From NCBI GenBank assembly GCA_024280415.1, contig JAJRQE010000185.1:1-39945 (forward strand): a stretch of DNA of 39,945 nt, written 5' to 3'. Under the pieces are notes generated by a model. The model was not told the origin of the DNA. It searched no databases and worked only from the letters and a program-made list of their open reading frames with translations. Below are positions 1 to 9,030 of this stretch, piece by piece. This DNA is from Spirochaetota bacterium. GTDB lineage: Bacteria > Spirochaetota > Spirochaetia > B11-G9. The position numbers were made by a program, and so were the translations under genes. The first letter of the stretch is position 1; each line of letters starts with the position of its first letter.

Positions 1-2
1 CA

Positions 3-989
3 GACTCAGCAGGTTCCGGAATATTACAGGTTCCTCCTTTCCCTTATTATAATCCAGATACCGGTGAAGTGGATAACGGTTCATCCTCAGAAATATCATT
101 TACTATTGCTGCAGATTCCAGCAAAAATAGCGATATGGAAGTAGAAGATCTTTTTCCATTTGCTCCCGGTAAATTAGGATCGGAAAGATTTTCTTCCAAA
201 AGCAGATATAAAGATCTCTCAAGTTATCTGTGGTTGCTGCCCGGACCTCTTGTATTTCTTATCTTTCTCCTGACAGGTCGAAAAAAGAATATTATCGTAA
301 CTTCTATATTTTTGATTGTGGTTTCCGGAACAGTTGCAGATAGTTCATTGCTGAATAATGGTATAGAGAAGTATGAGTCAGGGGCTTTCTCCGAGGCTCT
401 CGGCTTACTTCGGAAGGCACAGGATGAGGATCCTGGTAATCAGCATATCAGCTATAATTTATCCTTATCATACTATCAGACAGGCGAGATGGGGTATGCG
501 ATTTATGAGGCAAGGAACGCCTTTTACCATGATCCATTGAATAAAAATTACAGGGATCTTATAGAATACCTCGAAGAAAAACAGGGAATTACTTTTCCTG
601 TCGAACCATCCTTCAATCTTTACCCGGATTTGTTTCTTTTTCTCCTTATGATTTTTGTAAATATGGCTGCTTTTGCAGGAGTTGTTTATCTTATAAAGAA
701 TAGAAATTTCTTTTTTATTCTATCTATTCTGCTTCTAAGTCTGAGTGTTTTATCTTTTGGAGGGTTGGTCTTTTCCATACTGCAGAAAGATCGAATGGTG
801 GGCGTAGTTACTGGTAACGCTATCAGTGTAAAAAAAATTCCTTCAGATAATTCTGAAAGTATAATAAATCTCAAATCAGGTGAAAGTGCTATTATTAATG
901 GTAATTCCGATAACTATCTCTTTATAACAACAGGTACCGGTATTAAGGGCTGGGTTCAGAATACTGATTTGATGCTGGTAGAGGATTAA
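3..989 (+). CDS. Bat-type (BatD/BatE-like) membrane protein with TPR and SH3-like C-terminal domain; 5' truncated by window edge
   Basis: Frame is open from base 3 (DSAGSGILQVPPFPYYNPDTGEVDNG...) into the 69..989 ORF. TM segment, TPR-like LLNNGIEKYESGAFSEALGLLRKAQDEDPGNQHISYNLSLSYYQTGE, and a terminal SH3b-like VVTGNAISVKKIPS...GIKGWVQ. Confidence 0.65.
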   Translation, partial: DSAGSGILQVPPFPYYNPDTGEVDNGSSSEISFTIAADSSKNSDMEVEDLFPFAPGKLGSERFSSKSRYKDLSSYLWLLPGPLVFLIFLLTGRKKNIIVTSIFLIVVSGTVADSSLLNNGIEKYESGAFSEALGLLRKAQDEDPGNQHISYNLSLSYYQTGEMGYAIYEARNAFYHDPLNKNYRDLIEYLEEKQGITFPVEPSFNLYPDLFLFLLMIFVNMAAFAGVVYLIKNRNFFFILSILLLSLSVLSFGGLVFSILQKDRMVGVVTGNAISVKKIPSDNSESIINLKSGESAIINGNSDNYLFITTGTGIKGWVQNTDLMLVED

Positions 990-992
990 TTA

Positions 993-1376
993 ATGGATTT
1001 TGATGAGATGATGAATAAATGGCTCGATACGGACAACAGATGGGCTGACTTTGAGAGGATCGACCATTCCCGGGTTACAAATAGCAGGGATCACCGATCT
1101 TTTTTAAAGCGCCTTTCTCCTGAAGCTGAAATAGATCTTCATGGCAGAACAACTGAGGAATCAGAGTATCTGCTCTCGGAATTTCTTAAATCTGCAGTAA
1201 AAAAAGGTCTCAGAAAAGTTCTTATTATTCATGGGAAAGGGATTCATTCCTCAGGGGTTCCCGTTCTTGCGGCCTGGGTAAGGCAATACCTGGAAGTATC
1301 TCCGGTTTGCGGCGAAACAGGGCATCCGGATAAGAGAGATGGTGGAAGTGGTGCTACCTGGGTAATTTTAAAATAA
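993..1376 (+). CDS. Smr (MutS2-type) domain protein
   Basis: AEIDLHGRTTEESEYLLSEFLKSAVKKGLRKVLIIHGKGIHSSGVPVLAAWVRQYL is a canonical Smr motif (DLHG...HGKG). Confidence 0.85.
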   Translation: MDFDEMMNKWLDTDNRWADFERIDHSRVTNSRDHRSFLKRLSPEAEIDLHGRTTEESEYLLSEFLKSAVKKGLRKVLIIHGKGIHSSGVPVLAAWVRQYLEVSPVCGETGHPDKRDGGSGATWVILK

Positions 1377-1390
1377 AATTTTATCGGGGT

Positions 1391-1428
1391 ATAAAAAAAC
1401 CAGTTCTGTCCAATGACAAAACCGGTTT
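1391..1428 (-). terminator. Rho-independent terminator of the minus-strand ABC operon
   Basis: Minus strand reads AAACCGGTTTTGTC-ATTG-GACAGAACTGGTTT followed by a T run; 14-bp stem with two G:U pairs, just past the 1453 stop codon. Confidence 0.8.
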
Positions 1429-1452
1429 ATAATACAATAATACTGAGTTTAT

Positions 1453-3156
1453 TTATTCAACAACGACAACATCTTTCTTTTTTCTGGTAAATAGACCAAA
1501 TATTACGAGAACAACTACTACCACAAGCATAATTAGTGTTGACATAGCCGCAGAAGATCCATCCTTTCCATCTTTTTCCAGATTTATTACAGAAACTGCT
1601 GCCAGATGAACATCCGGAGATATTAAAAACAAAACGGCACTAACTGTTACCATAGATCTCATAAAGTAGTAGATAAGGTTACTCATGAATGAGACGCGGC
1701 TTAGAGGGAAAATAACCTGTAAAAAGGTTTTGGTGACACCTGCACCGAGACTTGTTGCCGCTTCATCCATCGAATTATCAATATTCTTCATATTTGTAAT
1801 ACTCGAGAGTGTTCCGAGAGTAAAATTACTTACAATTACATTTATTATAATCAGCAGGGGCATTCCATATAAAATATCATCAAGATTAAGAAATCTTGTA
1901 TTGTATATCAGGATATAACCAAGGCCCATAACCAGTCCAGGTATTGCAGCAGGAATTATTGAAAGAAGGTAGAGGGGCTGTGCAAAAAAAGGATTCTTTT
2001 TTTCTATTACATAGCCGTTAAGCATTGTAAAGATAGCACCGAAAACACCCACAGTTAAGGAAATCCAGAGGCTGGTCCATAAGACACCCATTCCTCCAGG
2101 GATTCTGAAGTTAAAATGGGCAAGAGTCGGTGTCCAGTTATACATCCATACCTTAACAAATGATTTATAGATAATAACCCCAACGATGGATAATAGAATA
2201 AATGCTATAGTCCAGCTGTAGGCGGTAAAGAAAATCTTTTTCCCCTTTCTGGATGGTGGAATTTCCGGATTGGCAAGACTGCTTATCAACGAGGCACTTT
2301 TCTTTGTAAAATAATAGTTCAGAAGAAAGGCGATAACAGAAGGTACCATGAGGATAACTGCAACTGTAGTTCCCAGATCGAATCTCTGCATTCCTATAAC
2401 CTGAAGGTATATTTCTGTTGAAAGAACCCTATATCCCCTTCCTATAATTATAGGATTTCCAAAGTCTGTTATTGCCAGATTAAAAACAAGTGCTGCTGCA
2501 GAAAAAATTCCGTATCTGGAAGTTGGAATTGTAATCTTAAAAAAAGATGTAAGCCCGGATGCACCCAGACTTGATGCTGCTTCATCCATTCTGGAGTCGA
2601 CGGCAGAGAGTGTTGTATATAAGATTACCATTGCATGGGGAAATGAATAGAGGACTTCAGCGATAATTATCCCATTAGGGCCGTATATGTTCCAGTCAGT
2701 GTTAAAAAGACCTGCTGTTATCAGTCCATTGGATCCAAAGAGGGAGATCAGAGCCATTGCCTGAAGCATTGAAGGTGCAATGAGTGGGATCATTGCCAGA
2801 TAGTATAAAGATTTTTTCCATCTTATTGTTGTTCTTGTAAGTCCATAAGCAAAGATAAATGCCAGTACCGTTGTAAAAAGTGTCGTCCATAAAGCAATCC
2901 ACAAACTGTTCAGGAGAGCCTGTACCATTGCAGGTTTCTGGAAGTATCCTGTAAAATTACTGAAAGATAGTTTCCCTGTAAACTGATGCTGCTCGGGGAT
3001 ATACTCGGTAAGGCTCAGCCTGAGAATATTGAGAACAGGAAGCGCAAGAAAGATTATAAGAAAAAGGCCTATAAGACCCCCAATAATATAGACTATATAT
3101 TTATCTTCGATAATTGTTCTTTTATCCTTCAGGCTTCCTGTAGATGTTGTAGACAT
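1453..3156 (-). CDS. Iron(III)-type ABC transporter permease, two fused permease domains (AfuB/FbpB-like)
   Basis: 567 aa with two repeats of the permease EAA-like motif (DEAASSLGASGLTSFFKITIPTS and DEAATSLGAGVTKTFLQVIFPLS). Confidence 0.85.
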   Translation of the reverse strand: MSTTSTGSLKDKRTIIEDKYIVYIIGGLIGLFLIIFLALPVLNILRLSLTEYIPEQHQFTGKLSFSNFTGYFQKPAMVQALLNSLWIALWTTLFTTVLAFIFAYGLTRTTIRWKKSLYYLAMIPLIAPSMLQAMALISLFGSNGLITAGLFNTDWNIYGPNGIIIAEVLYSFPHAMVILYTTLSAVDSRMDEAASSLGASGLTSFFKITIPTSRYGIFSAAALVFNLAITDFGNPIIIGRGYRVLSTEIYLQVIGMQRFDLGTTVAVILMVPSVIAFLLNYYFTKKSASLISSLANPEIPPSRKGKKIFFTAYSWTIAFILLSIVGVIIYKSFVKVWMYNWTPTLAHFNFRIPGGMGVLWTSLWISLTVGVFGAIFTMLNGYVIEKKNPFFAQPLYLLSIIPAAIPGLVMGLGYILIYNTRFLNLDDILYGMPLLIIINVIVSNFTLGTLSSITNMKNIDNSMDEAATSLGAGVTKTFLQVIFPLSRVSFMSNLIYYFMRSMVTVSAVLFLISPDVHLAAVSVINLEKDGKDGSSAAMSTLIMLVVVVVLVIFGLFTRKKKDVVVVE

Positions 3157-3170
3157 TGTGCTACCTCCTA

Positions 3171-4229
3171 TTAGTTGGCAAAAGTAAGAAAGCTGTCAGG
3201 TGGGAGGTGAAGTTTTATTTCCTGCCCGCGTTCGAGTCCCATTTTGGTAAAATTCTTTTCCAGAATATCAACAATAATTTTCTGATCATTTTTATGAACA
3301 ATTAGTCTTACAATAAGTCCGAGAAATATTACTACCACAAGCTTTCCTGTAATCACATTTTCTTTAAGAGTGCTGTCTTTTTTGAGGACTTCAATTTTTT
3401 CCGGGCGGATTGCAGCAACACTTTTACCTGGCTCTGAGATGCCTGCAGAGTTGATTTTCAAGTGACAGATACTGCAGATAAGAGTTCCCTTGCTGATCTC
3501 CCCTTTAAAGAAATTAGTTGTACCTACAAAGTCGGCAACATAGTGGGACTTGGGTTTCTTGTATATTTCAACAGGTTTATCAATCTGTTCAATTGTTCCC
3601 TGATTCATTATAACTACTCTGTCAGATATTGAAAGAGCTTCCTCCTGATCATGGGTTACGTATATTGTTGTAATACCAAGTTCCGTCTGGAGCTCTTTTA
3701 TTTCAGCCCGGAGTTTTACCCTTATTTTAGCGTCCAGGGCACTTAAGGGTTCATCCAGAAGAAGTACTTCAGGGCTTGGAGCAAGTGCACGTGCCAGGGC
3801 AACTCTCTGCTGCATTCCTCCGGAGAGCTCAGGCGGGTATTTATGTTTATGTTTTATCAATCCCACAATGTTAAGAAATTCGTCTACCCTTTCGGTGATT
3901 TTGTCCTTTGGGTATTTGTGCATTTTTAAACCAAATGCAACATTTTCACTGACCTTCATATGGGGGAAAAGGGCGTAAGACTGGAATACTATTCCAAAAT
4001 TTCTTCTTTGGGGTGTCAGGTCATTAATTACATTTCCATTATAGATAATTTCTCCTGCAGTGGGAGTTTCGAAGCCTGCGATCATTCTAAGAGTCGTCGT
4101 TTTCCCGCATCCCGAGGGTCCAAGGAGTGTTAGGAATTCTCCTTTTCCTATTTCCAGATTAATTTTCTTTACAGCTTGAAATTTATCAAAGTTTTTAGAT
4201 ATATCTTTTAAAACAAGATTGTCAGCCAT
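3171..4229 (-). CDS. ABC transporter ATP-binding protein (FbpC/PotA-like)
   Basis: Walker A GPSGCGKTT, signature LSGGMQQRVALARAL, Walker B LLLDEPLSALD, TOBE-like C-terminus. Confidence 0.93.
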   Translation of the reverse strand: MADNLVLKDISKNFDKFQAVKKINLEIGKGEFLTLLGPSGCGKTTTLRMIAGFETPTAGEIIYNGNVINDLTPQRRNFGIVFQSYALFPHMKVSENVAFGLKMHKYPKDKITERVDEFLNIVGLIKHKHKYPPELSGGMQQRVALARALAPSPEVLLLDEPLSALDAKIRVKLRAEIKELQTELGITTIYVTHDQEEALSISDRVVIMNQGTIEQIDKPVEIYKKPKSHYVADFVGTTNFFKGEISKGTLICSICHLKINSAGISEPGKSVAAIRPEKIEVLKKDSTLKENVITGKLVVVIFLGLIVRLIVHKNDQKIIVDILEKNFTKMGLERGQEIKLHLPPDSFLTFAN

Positions 4230-4294
4230 TTGTGTACCTGCTATTTTTTATTTTTTAACCTATTCCAAACAGGGGTATAGATTGTAAGTACAAA

Positions 4295-4424
4295 ACTGGC
4301 TGTAATCTATTTAATTACAGCCAGTAAAAGATAGTTTATTGAGCTTCTTGCAAAACTATTGTTTTACAAGAAGCTGTTCTAAAGATCCTTGCCAAATTCA
4401 AAACCCGAGAGTTTTGAATTTGGC
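4295..4424. other. Three consecutive perfect or near-perfect hairpins between binding-protein and ATPase genes
   Basis: ACTGGCTGTAAT/ATTACAGCCAGT (4295-4306/4314-4325); AGCTTCTTGcAAAAC/GTTTTaCAAGAAGCT (4342-4356/4361-4375); GCCAAATTCAAAAC/GTTTTGAATTTGGC (4391-4404/4411-4424). Confidence 0.85.
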
Positions 4425-4478
4425 TCTATTAACTCCGAAACTTAAATAGTTCCAGGATTAGAATATTTTTAAAAAATC

Positions 4479-5519
4479 TTATTTTGCGATAGTTTTGTCC
4501 TGAAAAAGAGTTGTCCATTTATCTACAACAGCTGTTTTATTCGCTGCTGTCCAGTCGAAATCCATGTCGAAAAGTTTAACTTCGCTTGCAGGAGGCAAAG
4601 GAATGGAACTTTGTGACTCTACACCTGGAAGAGTAACCATGATTTTATACCTGGAGTAAAGTTCCATGGCATTCTTTGAAATTGCCCAGTCCAGGAATTT
4701 TTTTGCATTTTCTGCATTCTTAGCCCCTTTGAGAAGGGAATTTGCTTCCAGTTCATCACCGCTTCCTTCGGAAGGGAAAATTACTTCTACAGGATATCCT
4801 GAATCGAGCTGTTTTGCAGCACGGTAACCAAATGAAGCACCGATTGCCACTTCGCCCTTTGATGCTATTTTCGCAGGAGCTGAACCTGAGTTTGTATATT
4901 CTACAATATTTTTATGGAGTCTCTGGAGAAATTCCCAGCCTTCTTCGCTTCCGTCTTTAATTCCTTTCCAAAGGAGGATAGATGATACCTGCAGGTATCC
5001 TGTCCCTGAACTTCCCGGATTAGGCATAATAATTTCACCTGCATATTCCGGTTTTGTAAGATCTTCCCAGCTTCTTGGAATAGGGAGTCCTTTCTTTTCC
5101 AGTCTGTCGGTGTTTACACAGAAGGCTGCCACATACATATCTATAGCTGTCCAGTAACCGTCAGGATCTTTGAATTCGCTGGGAAGAGCATTCCATCCTT
5201 CAGCTTTGTATGGCTCAAAAAGATCTTTCATGTTGGCAAGTACAGTAACGGCTGTTCCCCATACAAGATCAGCCTGAGGATTATCTTTTTCTGCTATAAG
5301 TTTTGCTGCCAGTTCGCCGGTTGAATATCTTACCCATTTGATATCCAGACCAGGCAGTTCTTTTTCAGCCAAAGCCAGATAATCTGCTGTCTCATCCTCT
5401 TCAAGAGCAGTGTAAATTACAACTTCTTTTGATCCGCCTTCCTTATCCCCACCAGCAAAAAGAAAAGCAGGCGAAAGCAGTAATGTTATTAAAAGTACTG
5501 TAAATAGTTTCTTATACAT
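4479..5519 (-). CDS. Extracellular substrate-binding protein of iron(III)-type ABC transporter (FbpA/FutA-like)
   Basis: Signal peptide MYKKLFTVLLITLLLSPAFLFAGG; YTALEEDETADYLALAEKELPGLDIKWVRYSTGELAAKLIAEKDNPQADLVWG is typical of FbpA-type SBPs; followed by ATPase and permease genes. Confidence 0.85.
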   Translation of the reverse strand: MYKKLFTVLLITLLLSPAFLFAGGDKEGGSKEVVIYTALEEDETADYLALAEKELPGLDIKWVRYSTGELAAKLIAEKDNPQADLVWGTAVTVLANMKDLFEPYKAEGWNALPSEFKDPDGYWTAIDMYVAAFCVNTDRLEKKGLPIPRSWEDLTKPEYAGEIIMPNPGSSGTGYLQVSSILLWKGIKDGSEEGWEFLQRLHKNIVEYTNSGSAPAKIASKGEVAIGASFGYRAAKQLDSGYPVEVIFPSEGSGDELEANSLLKGAKNAENAKKFLDWAISKNAMELYSRYKIMVTLPGVESQSSIPLPPASEVKLFDMDFDWTAANKTAVVDKWTTLFQDKTIAK

Positions 5520-5548
5520 AGAAACCTCCCTGTATTAGTAATTTATAT

Positions 5549-5576
5549 AGTTTAAACCATAGAAACTGTGAGTCAA
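5549..5576 (-). promoter_or_regulatory. Predicted sigma70-type promoter for the ABC operon
   Basis: Minus strand TTGACT-16 bp-TAAACT about 30-55 bp upstream of the 5519 start; SD GGGAGG precedes the ATG. Confidence 0.5.
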
Positions 5577-5800
5577 GGAGAAAAAAATGTCTTTTTTTAT
5601 ATAGAAATAATTATATAATAGGGGATTCACTACAAAATGCTATGAAATCCGTTTATTATAATGATTTGTAATAATAAAAGTCTTAATTAGTAAATTAATC
5701 GTAGTACAATCTCCTTTATGGCCTTTAAATAAAGAATAATACAGCAAAACTAACCAAAAAAAAGTAAAAAGTATTTAATTAATAATATACAACTATGTAT

Positions 5801-6019
5801 TTATCTTTCTCTGTAGATAATTCTACCTCTTGTAAGGTCGTAAGGGGAGAGAGCAACACGAACCTTGTCGCCTGGAACTATACGTATATAGTGTTTACGC
5901 ATTTTACCCGAAAGATGGGCAAGTATGACATGTCCATTTTTAAGCTCTACTTTGAACATTGTGTTTGGAAGAGATTCCTTTACAATTCCTTCAACTTCTA
6001 TCGCTTCCTCTTTTGCCAC
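5801..6019 (-). CDS. infA: Translation initiation factor IF-1
   Basis: 72 aa [75 protein letters not shown] start with GGAGG SD. Confidence 0.97.
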   Translation of the reverse strand: MAKEEAIEVEGIVKESLPNTMFKVELKNGHVILAHLSGKMRKHYIRIVPGDKVRVALSPYDLTRGRIIYRER

Positions 6020-6048
6020 GTTGCCTCCACAGAAATATTTGTGGGCTT

Positions 6049-6077
6049 ATACTATGGTAATAGAAAAATTTTGTCAA
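6049..6077 (-). promoter_or_regulatory. Predicted sigma70-type promoter of infA
   Basis: Minus strand TTGACA-17 bp-TAGTAT upstream of infA. Confidence 0.6.
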
Positions 6078-6150
6078 GGAGTTGACATTTCTCCGTTTTT
6101 GGGGCAAATTAATTTGCTTTTAGGACTTGGGTAATTTTGAAGGTTGTAAA

Positions 6151-6507
6151 ATGGAAAAGTTAATGGAAAAGAGATTTCTGGAACTTCTGGTACAGGCAAA
6201 AGAGGATATTATGTCCTCTCTTATCTCAGAAAGCAAGGAGTTTGAAGCTATAGTTGATGATATGGATCCAAAGGATCTTGCTGATCTTGCTGCAGATGAT
6301 ATAGATAAAAAAACTCTGGAGGCTCTAAATCAAAAGGATCTCAGGAAGCTGAGATTAATTGATTCTGCGTTATCAAGGGCTAAAAACGGTCGTTATGGTC
6401 TATGCATGCGTTGTGGATCAAGAATCCCGGAAGAACGTCTTGTAGCAATTCCCTATGCTCTTATGTGTATTGATTGTAAGAGTAGTGAGGAACGAAAATT
6501 AAGATAA
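6151..6507 (+). CDS. DksA/TraR-family zinc-finger protein
   Basis: C-terminal YGLCMRCGSRIPEERLVAIPYALMCIDCKS is the DksA/TraR C4 zinc finger. Start chosen at MEKLMEKR rather than the longer ORF start. Confidence 0.85.
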   Translation: MEKLMEKRFLELLVQAKEDIMSSLISESKEFEAIVDDMDPKDLADLAADDIDKKTLEALNQKDLRKLRLIDSALSRAKNGRYGLCMRCGSRIPEERLVAIPYALMCIDCKSSEERKLR

Positions 6508-6579
6508 GGTCATAGTTCAGATGTTTTGATCCGGCATTATTTTCGTTATTGAGGAACGAAAATTAAGATAAGGTCATAG
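6486..6579 (+). repeat. 30-bp exact direct repeat at the 3' end of the DksA-like gene
   Basis: TGAGGAACGAAAATTAAGATAAGGTCATAG at 6486-6515 and again at 6550-6579 (64-bp spacing). Confidence 0.9.
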
Positions 6580-6660
6580 AAGAGTGAAAATTATGATAAA
6601 ACTGTAAATTCGTATTAAATAAGTTTTGTTTTCTTCCGAAAATTAAAGAAGGAAACATTT

Positions 6661-7050
6661 ATGGAAATACAAACTACTGCGCCATTATCCTCAATTTCTC
6701 TTTCAAATGTTGTCAGGGCTGCAAGTGGTTCCGGGAGGATAAGCTTTCCTGTTGACTCTACAACCCTTGTTTACACAAATTTTAAAAATATTAAGACAGT
6801 ACCTTCCTCCGGAGATACCGGAACTTATTCTGTTTCAAGACTTAGAGCTCTGGATAATTTAATAGAACAGCTAAATCGAATGAAAGAATTAAAGGGTTGG
6901 AAGTTTCCTGAAATTAACAAAATGGAAACACCAGAGCTGGACTCCCTGATATCGGAGCTCTCTGACAGGATCCATTCGGGACTGCAGACAAACAGATCCT
7001 TTAAAACACCGATTGATACATCCGGTTTGCTTTTTAATCTGATGGCTTAG
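6661..7050 (+). CDS. Hypothetical protein
   Basis: 129 aa ORF with AAGAAGG upstream of ATG; no recognisable domain. Confidence 0.6.
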   Translation: MEIQTTAPLSSISLSNVVRAASGSGRISFPVDSTTLVYTNFKNIKTVPSSGDTGTYSVSRLRALDNLIEQLNRMKELKGWKFPEINKMETPELDSLISELSDRIHSGLQTNRSFKTPIDTSGLLFNLMA

Positions 7051-7131
7051 AAACATCTTCGACATTGGAATTTCAAAAAAGAGCAACTCAGATATTGTCA
7101 CTATCTTCATAATAGTAAATTTATCGTAACT

Positions 7132-7800
7132 TCAGGTAATAAAGGGATTGTGTTTTCGCTCTCTTTCAATTGTACTGAAAGGTCCATGTCCTGGAAATAC
7201 GCGTGTTTCATCCGGTAGCTGCAATAATTTATTTTTAATGCTATGGATAAGGATATCCATATTCCCTCCAGGCAGGTCAGTTCTTCCCACCCCCTCGAAG
7301 AAAAGTGTATCACCTGAAAATAAAAAATTCTGGGATTCACTGTAGAGACTTATTCCTCCAGGACTATGCCCTGGTGTTTCGATTACTTTAAGGTCAGAGT
7401 CAAACAGGAAATCTCCTTCTTTAAGAATTATATCTGCTTCGGGGATTGTATGTATTTCAATATTGTAGCTCAGAAGCAGTTCGGTGGAAATCCCTTCGAT
7501 GCTTTTTGTGTGGATATCCTCAGATTCGGAACCAAAAAAATGAACTTCCTTTTCATGCACTGCCAGAGGGAGTTGTATTCCTTTATTGTAATAATAGTGC
7601 TGGATATCCTTAATTGAAGAGATATGATCGATATGGCCATGAGTGCATACTATACCCCTTGGGGTAAGGTTTTTACCTGTCATATGGGAGATGATCTTTT
7701 CTGTATCACCACCTGGATCTATTATTATACACTCTTTTTTCCATTCTGAAAAAAGATACGAATTTGTGGAGAAAACTCCTACTACAATACGATCTACCAT
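7132..7800 (-). CDS. MBL-fold metallo-hydrolase (glyoxalase II-like)
   Basis: Motifs THGHIDHISS, TPGHSPGGISLY, FSGDTLFFEGVGRTDLPGG, VFPGHGP. Confidence 0.9.
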   Translation of the reverse strand: MVDRIVVGVFSTNSYLFSEWKKECIIIDPGGDTEKIISHMTGKNLTPRGIVCTHGHIDHISSIKDIQHYYYNKGIQLPLAVHEKEVHFFGSESEDIHTKSIEGISTELLLSYNIEIHTIPEADIILKEGDFLFDSDLKVIETPGHSPGGISLYSESQNFLFSGDTLFFEGVGRTDLPGGNMDILIHSIKNKLLQLPDETRVFPGHGPFSTIERERKHNPFIT

Positions 7801-7827
7801 GTTAATCTCTAGTTTAAGGTATTTACT

Positions 7828-9005
7828 GTGACATTACAAGCAATAGTTTATCAGCGACTGTTTATTATTATTATGGTTACTCTTTTTTTTATGGCGTCGT
7901 TCCATTGATTGGGGCTTTTTCTGTAAGGCGAATGTGGCGCCATTTCAGATCCAGGTTAATGACAGCTGCTCTCAAACCTTCTTTGTCCTACAGATCGGTT
8001 TATGGTAGTAATAAAGATGGGGAATATAGATTTTTTGGTTCCCTCCAGGCTGTACAGGATGAACACAGGATATGGCTGTCAGACGGTAATATATCTGTAA
8101 ATGTCGACCTGGAGGGAGGTCCTGTATATATTCTTCCTCCGATCGTTGAAGGGGAGTTATTTAATACGAACTATTACCATCAGGATAACAGTCCCAGGAA
8201 GACCTATTGGAACAGGGTTTTTTCTCTGCCTGAGGGTACACGCTTTTTTGTTTCGGGACAGTTTGTCCATGAAAATGGTAAATCTTTCTTTACAAAAACA
8301 AAGGAAACGCCCCTTGCTGTTGTAATTTATGATTGTGAGGATTCAGTTTTTTTCAGTCATGCAGTTCTATCCGGCAGGCAGAGAAATGAGTATTGGAATG
8401 CTCTTACTCCCGGATCCCTCACTATCGGATCATTTACACTGTTTATATATTTTTATCTGCTCATCCAGATGCCGTATATGCGGTTTGCCGCAGTAACAGC
8501 AGTAACTTTCAGTCTGGTTCCTATTATGCCGTTTCTTCCCCCAGGGGTAGTATTTTACTATATTTACCGAAATTACTGGAAACGTGCACGAATTCTTAGG
8601 GCAGAGAGAGATATTCTGTTAATTCCGGTAAATTTCTTTTCTAAAGTAATGGATTTTCAAGAGGATAGCTCAGTTACCCTTGCCAGTGGTCTGAAATATG
8701 GTTGTTTTGTAAGAAGAACAAGAGATGAAGCCTTTGGTGTATTTGAGAATGCAGTTGAAAGGGATTTGTCTCTAAAAAAAATCCGGAATGATCAGGATAA
8801 ATTCTATATATTCGGCTTGCTTTCCGTAAAAGGTAAAGACTATATGGCTGAAACTCTGGTTGTTCCCGGAAACCCGAATGAGCTGTCATTACACGCAACT
8901 AAAAAAGCAAGAAAATATGAGATAATATCAATTCTCTCATTTGGAATTGGTTTTTTTATGAATTTATTGATATTTCTCACTTTTCTAACCCTGATTGTTC
9001 CCTGA
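7828..9005 (+). CDS. Hypothetical membrane protein; apparent -1 nt frameshift near 7897-7904
   Basis: GTG 7828 after TAAGGT opens MTLQAIVYQRLFIIIMVTLFFMASF, then the frame shifts to ...PLIGAFSVRRMWRHFRSR and continues to 9005 (the ORF track gives only 7905..9005 from a TTG). Two C-terminal TM regions. Confidence 0.6.
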
Positions 9006-9030
9006 AAACTTTTGTGATGTTGCAAATATC

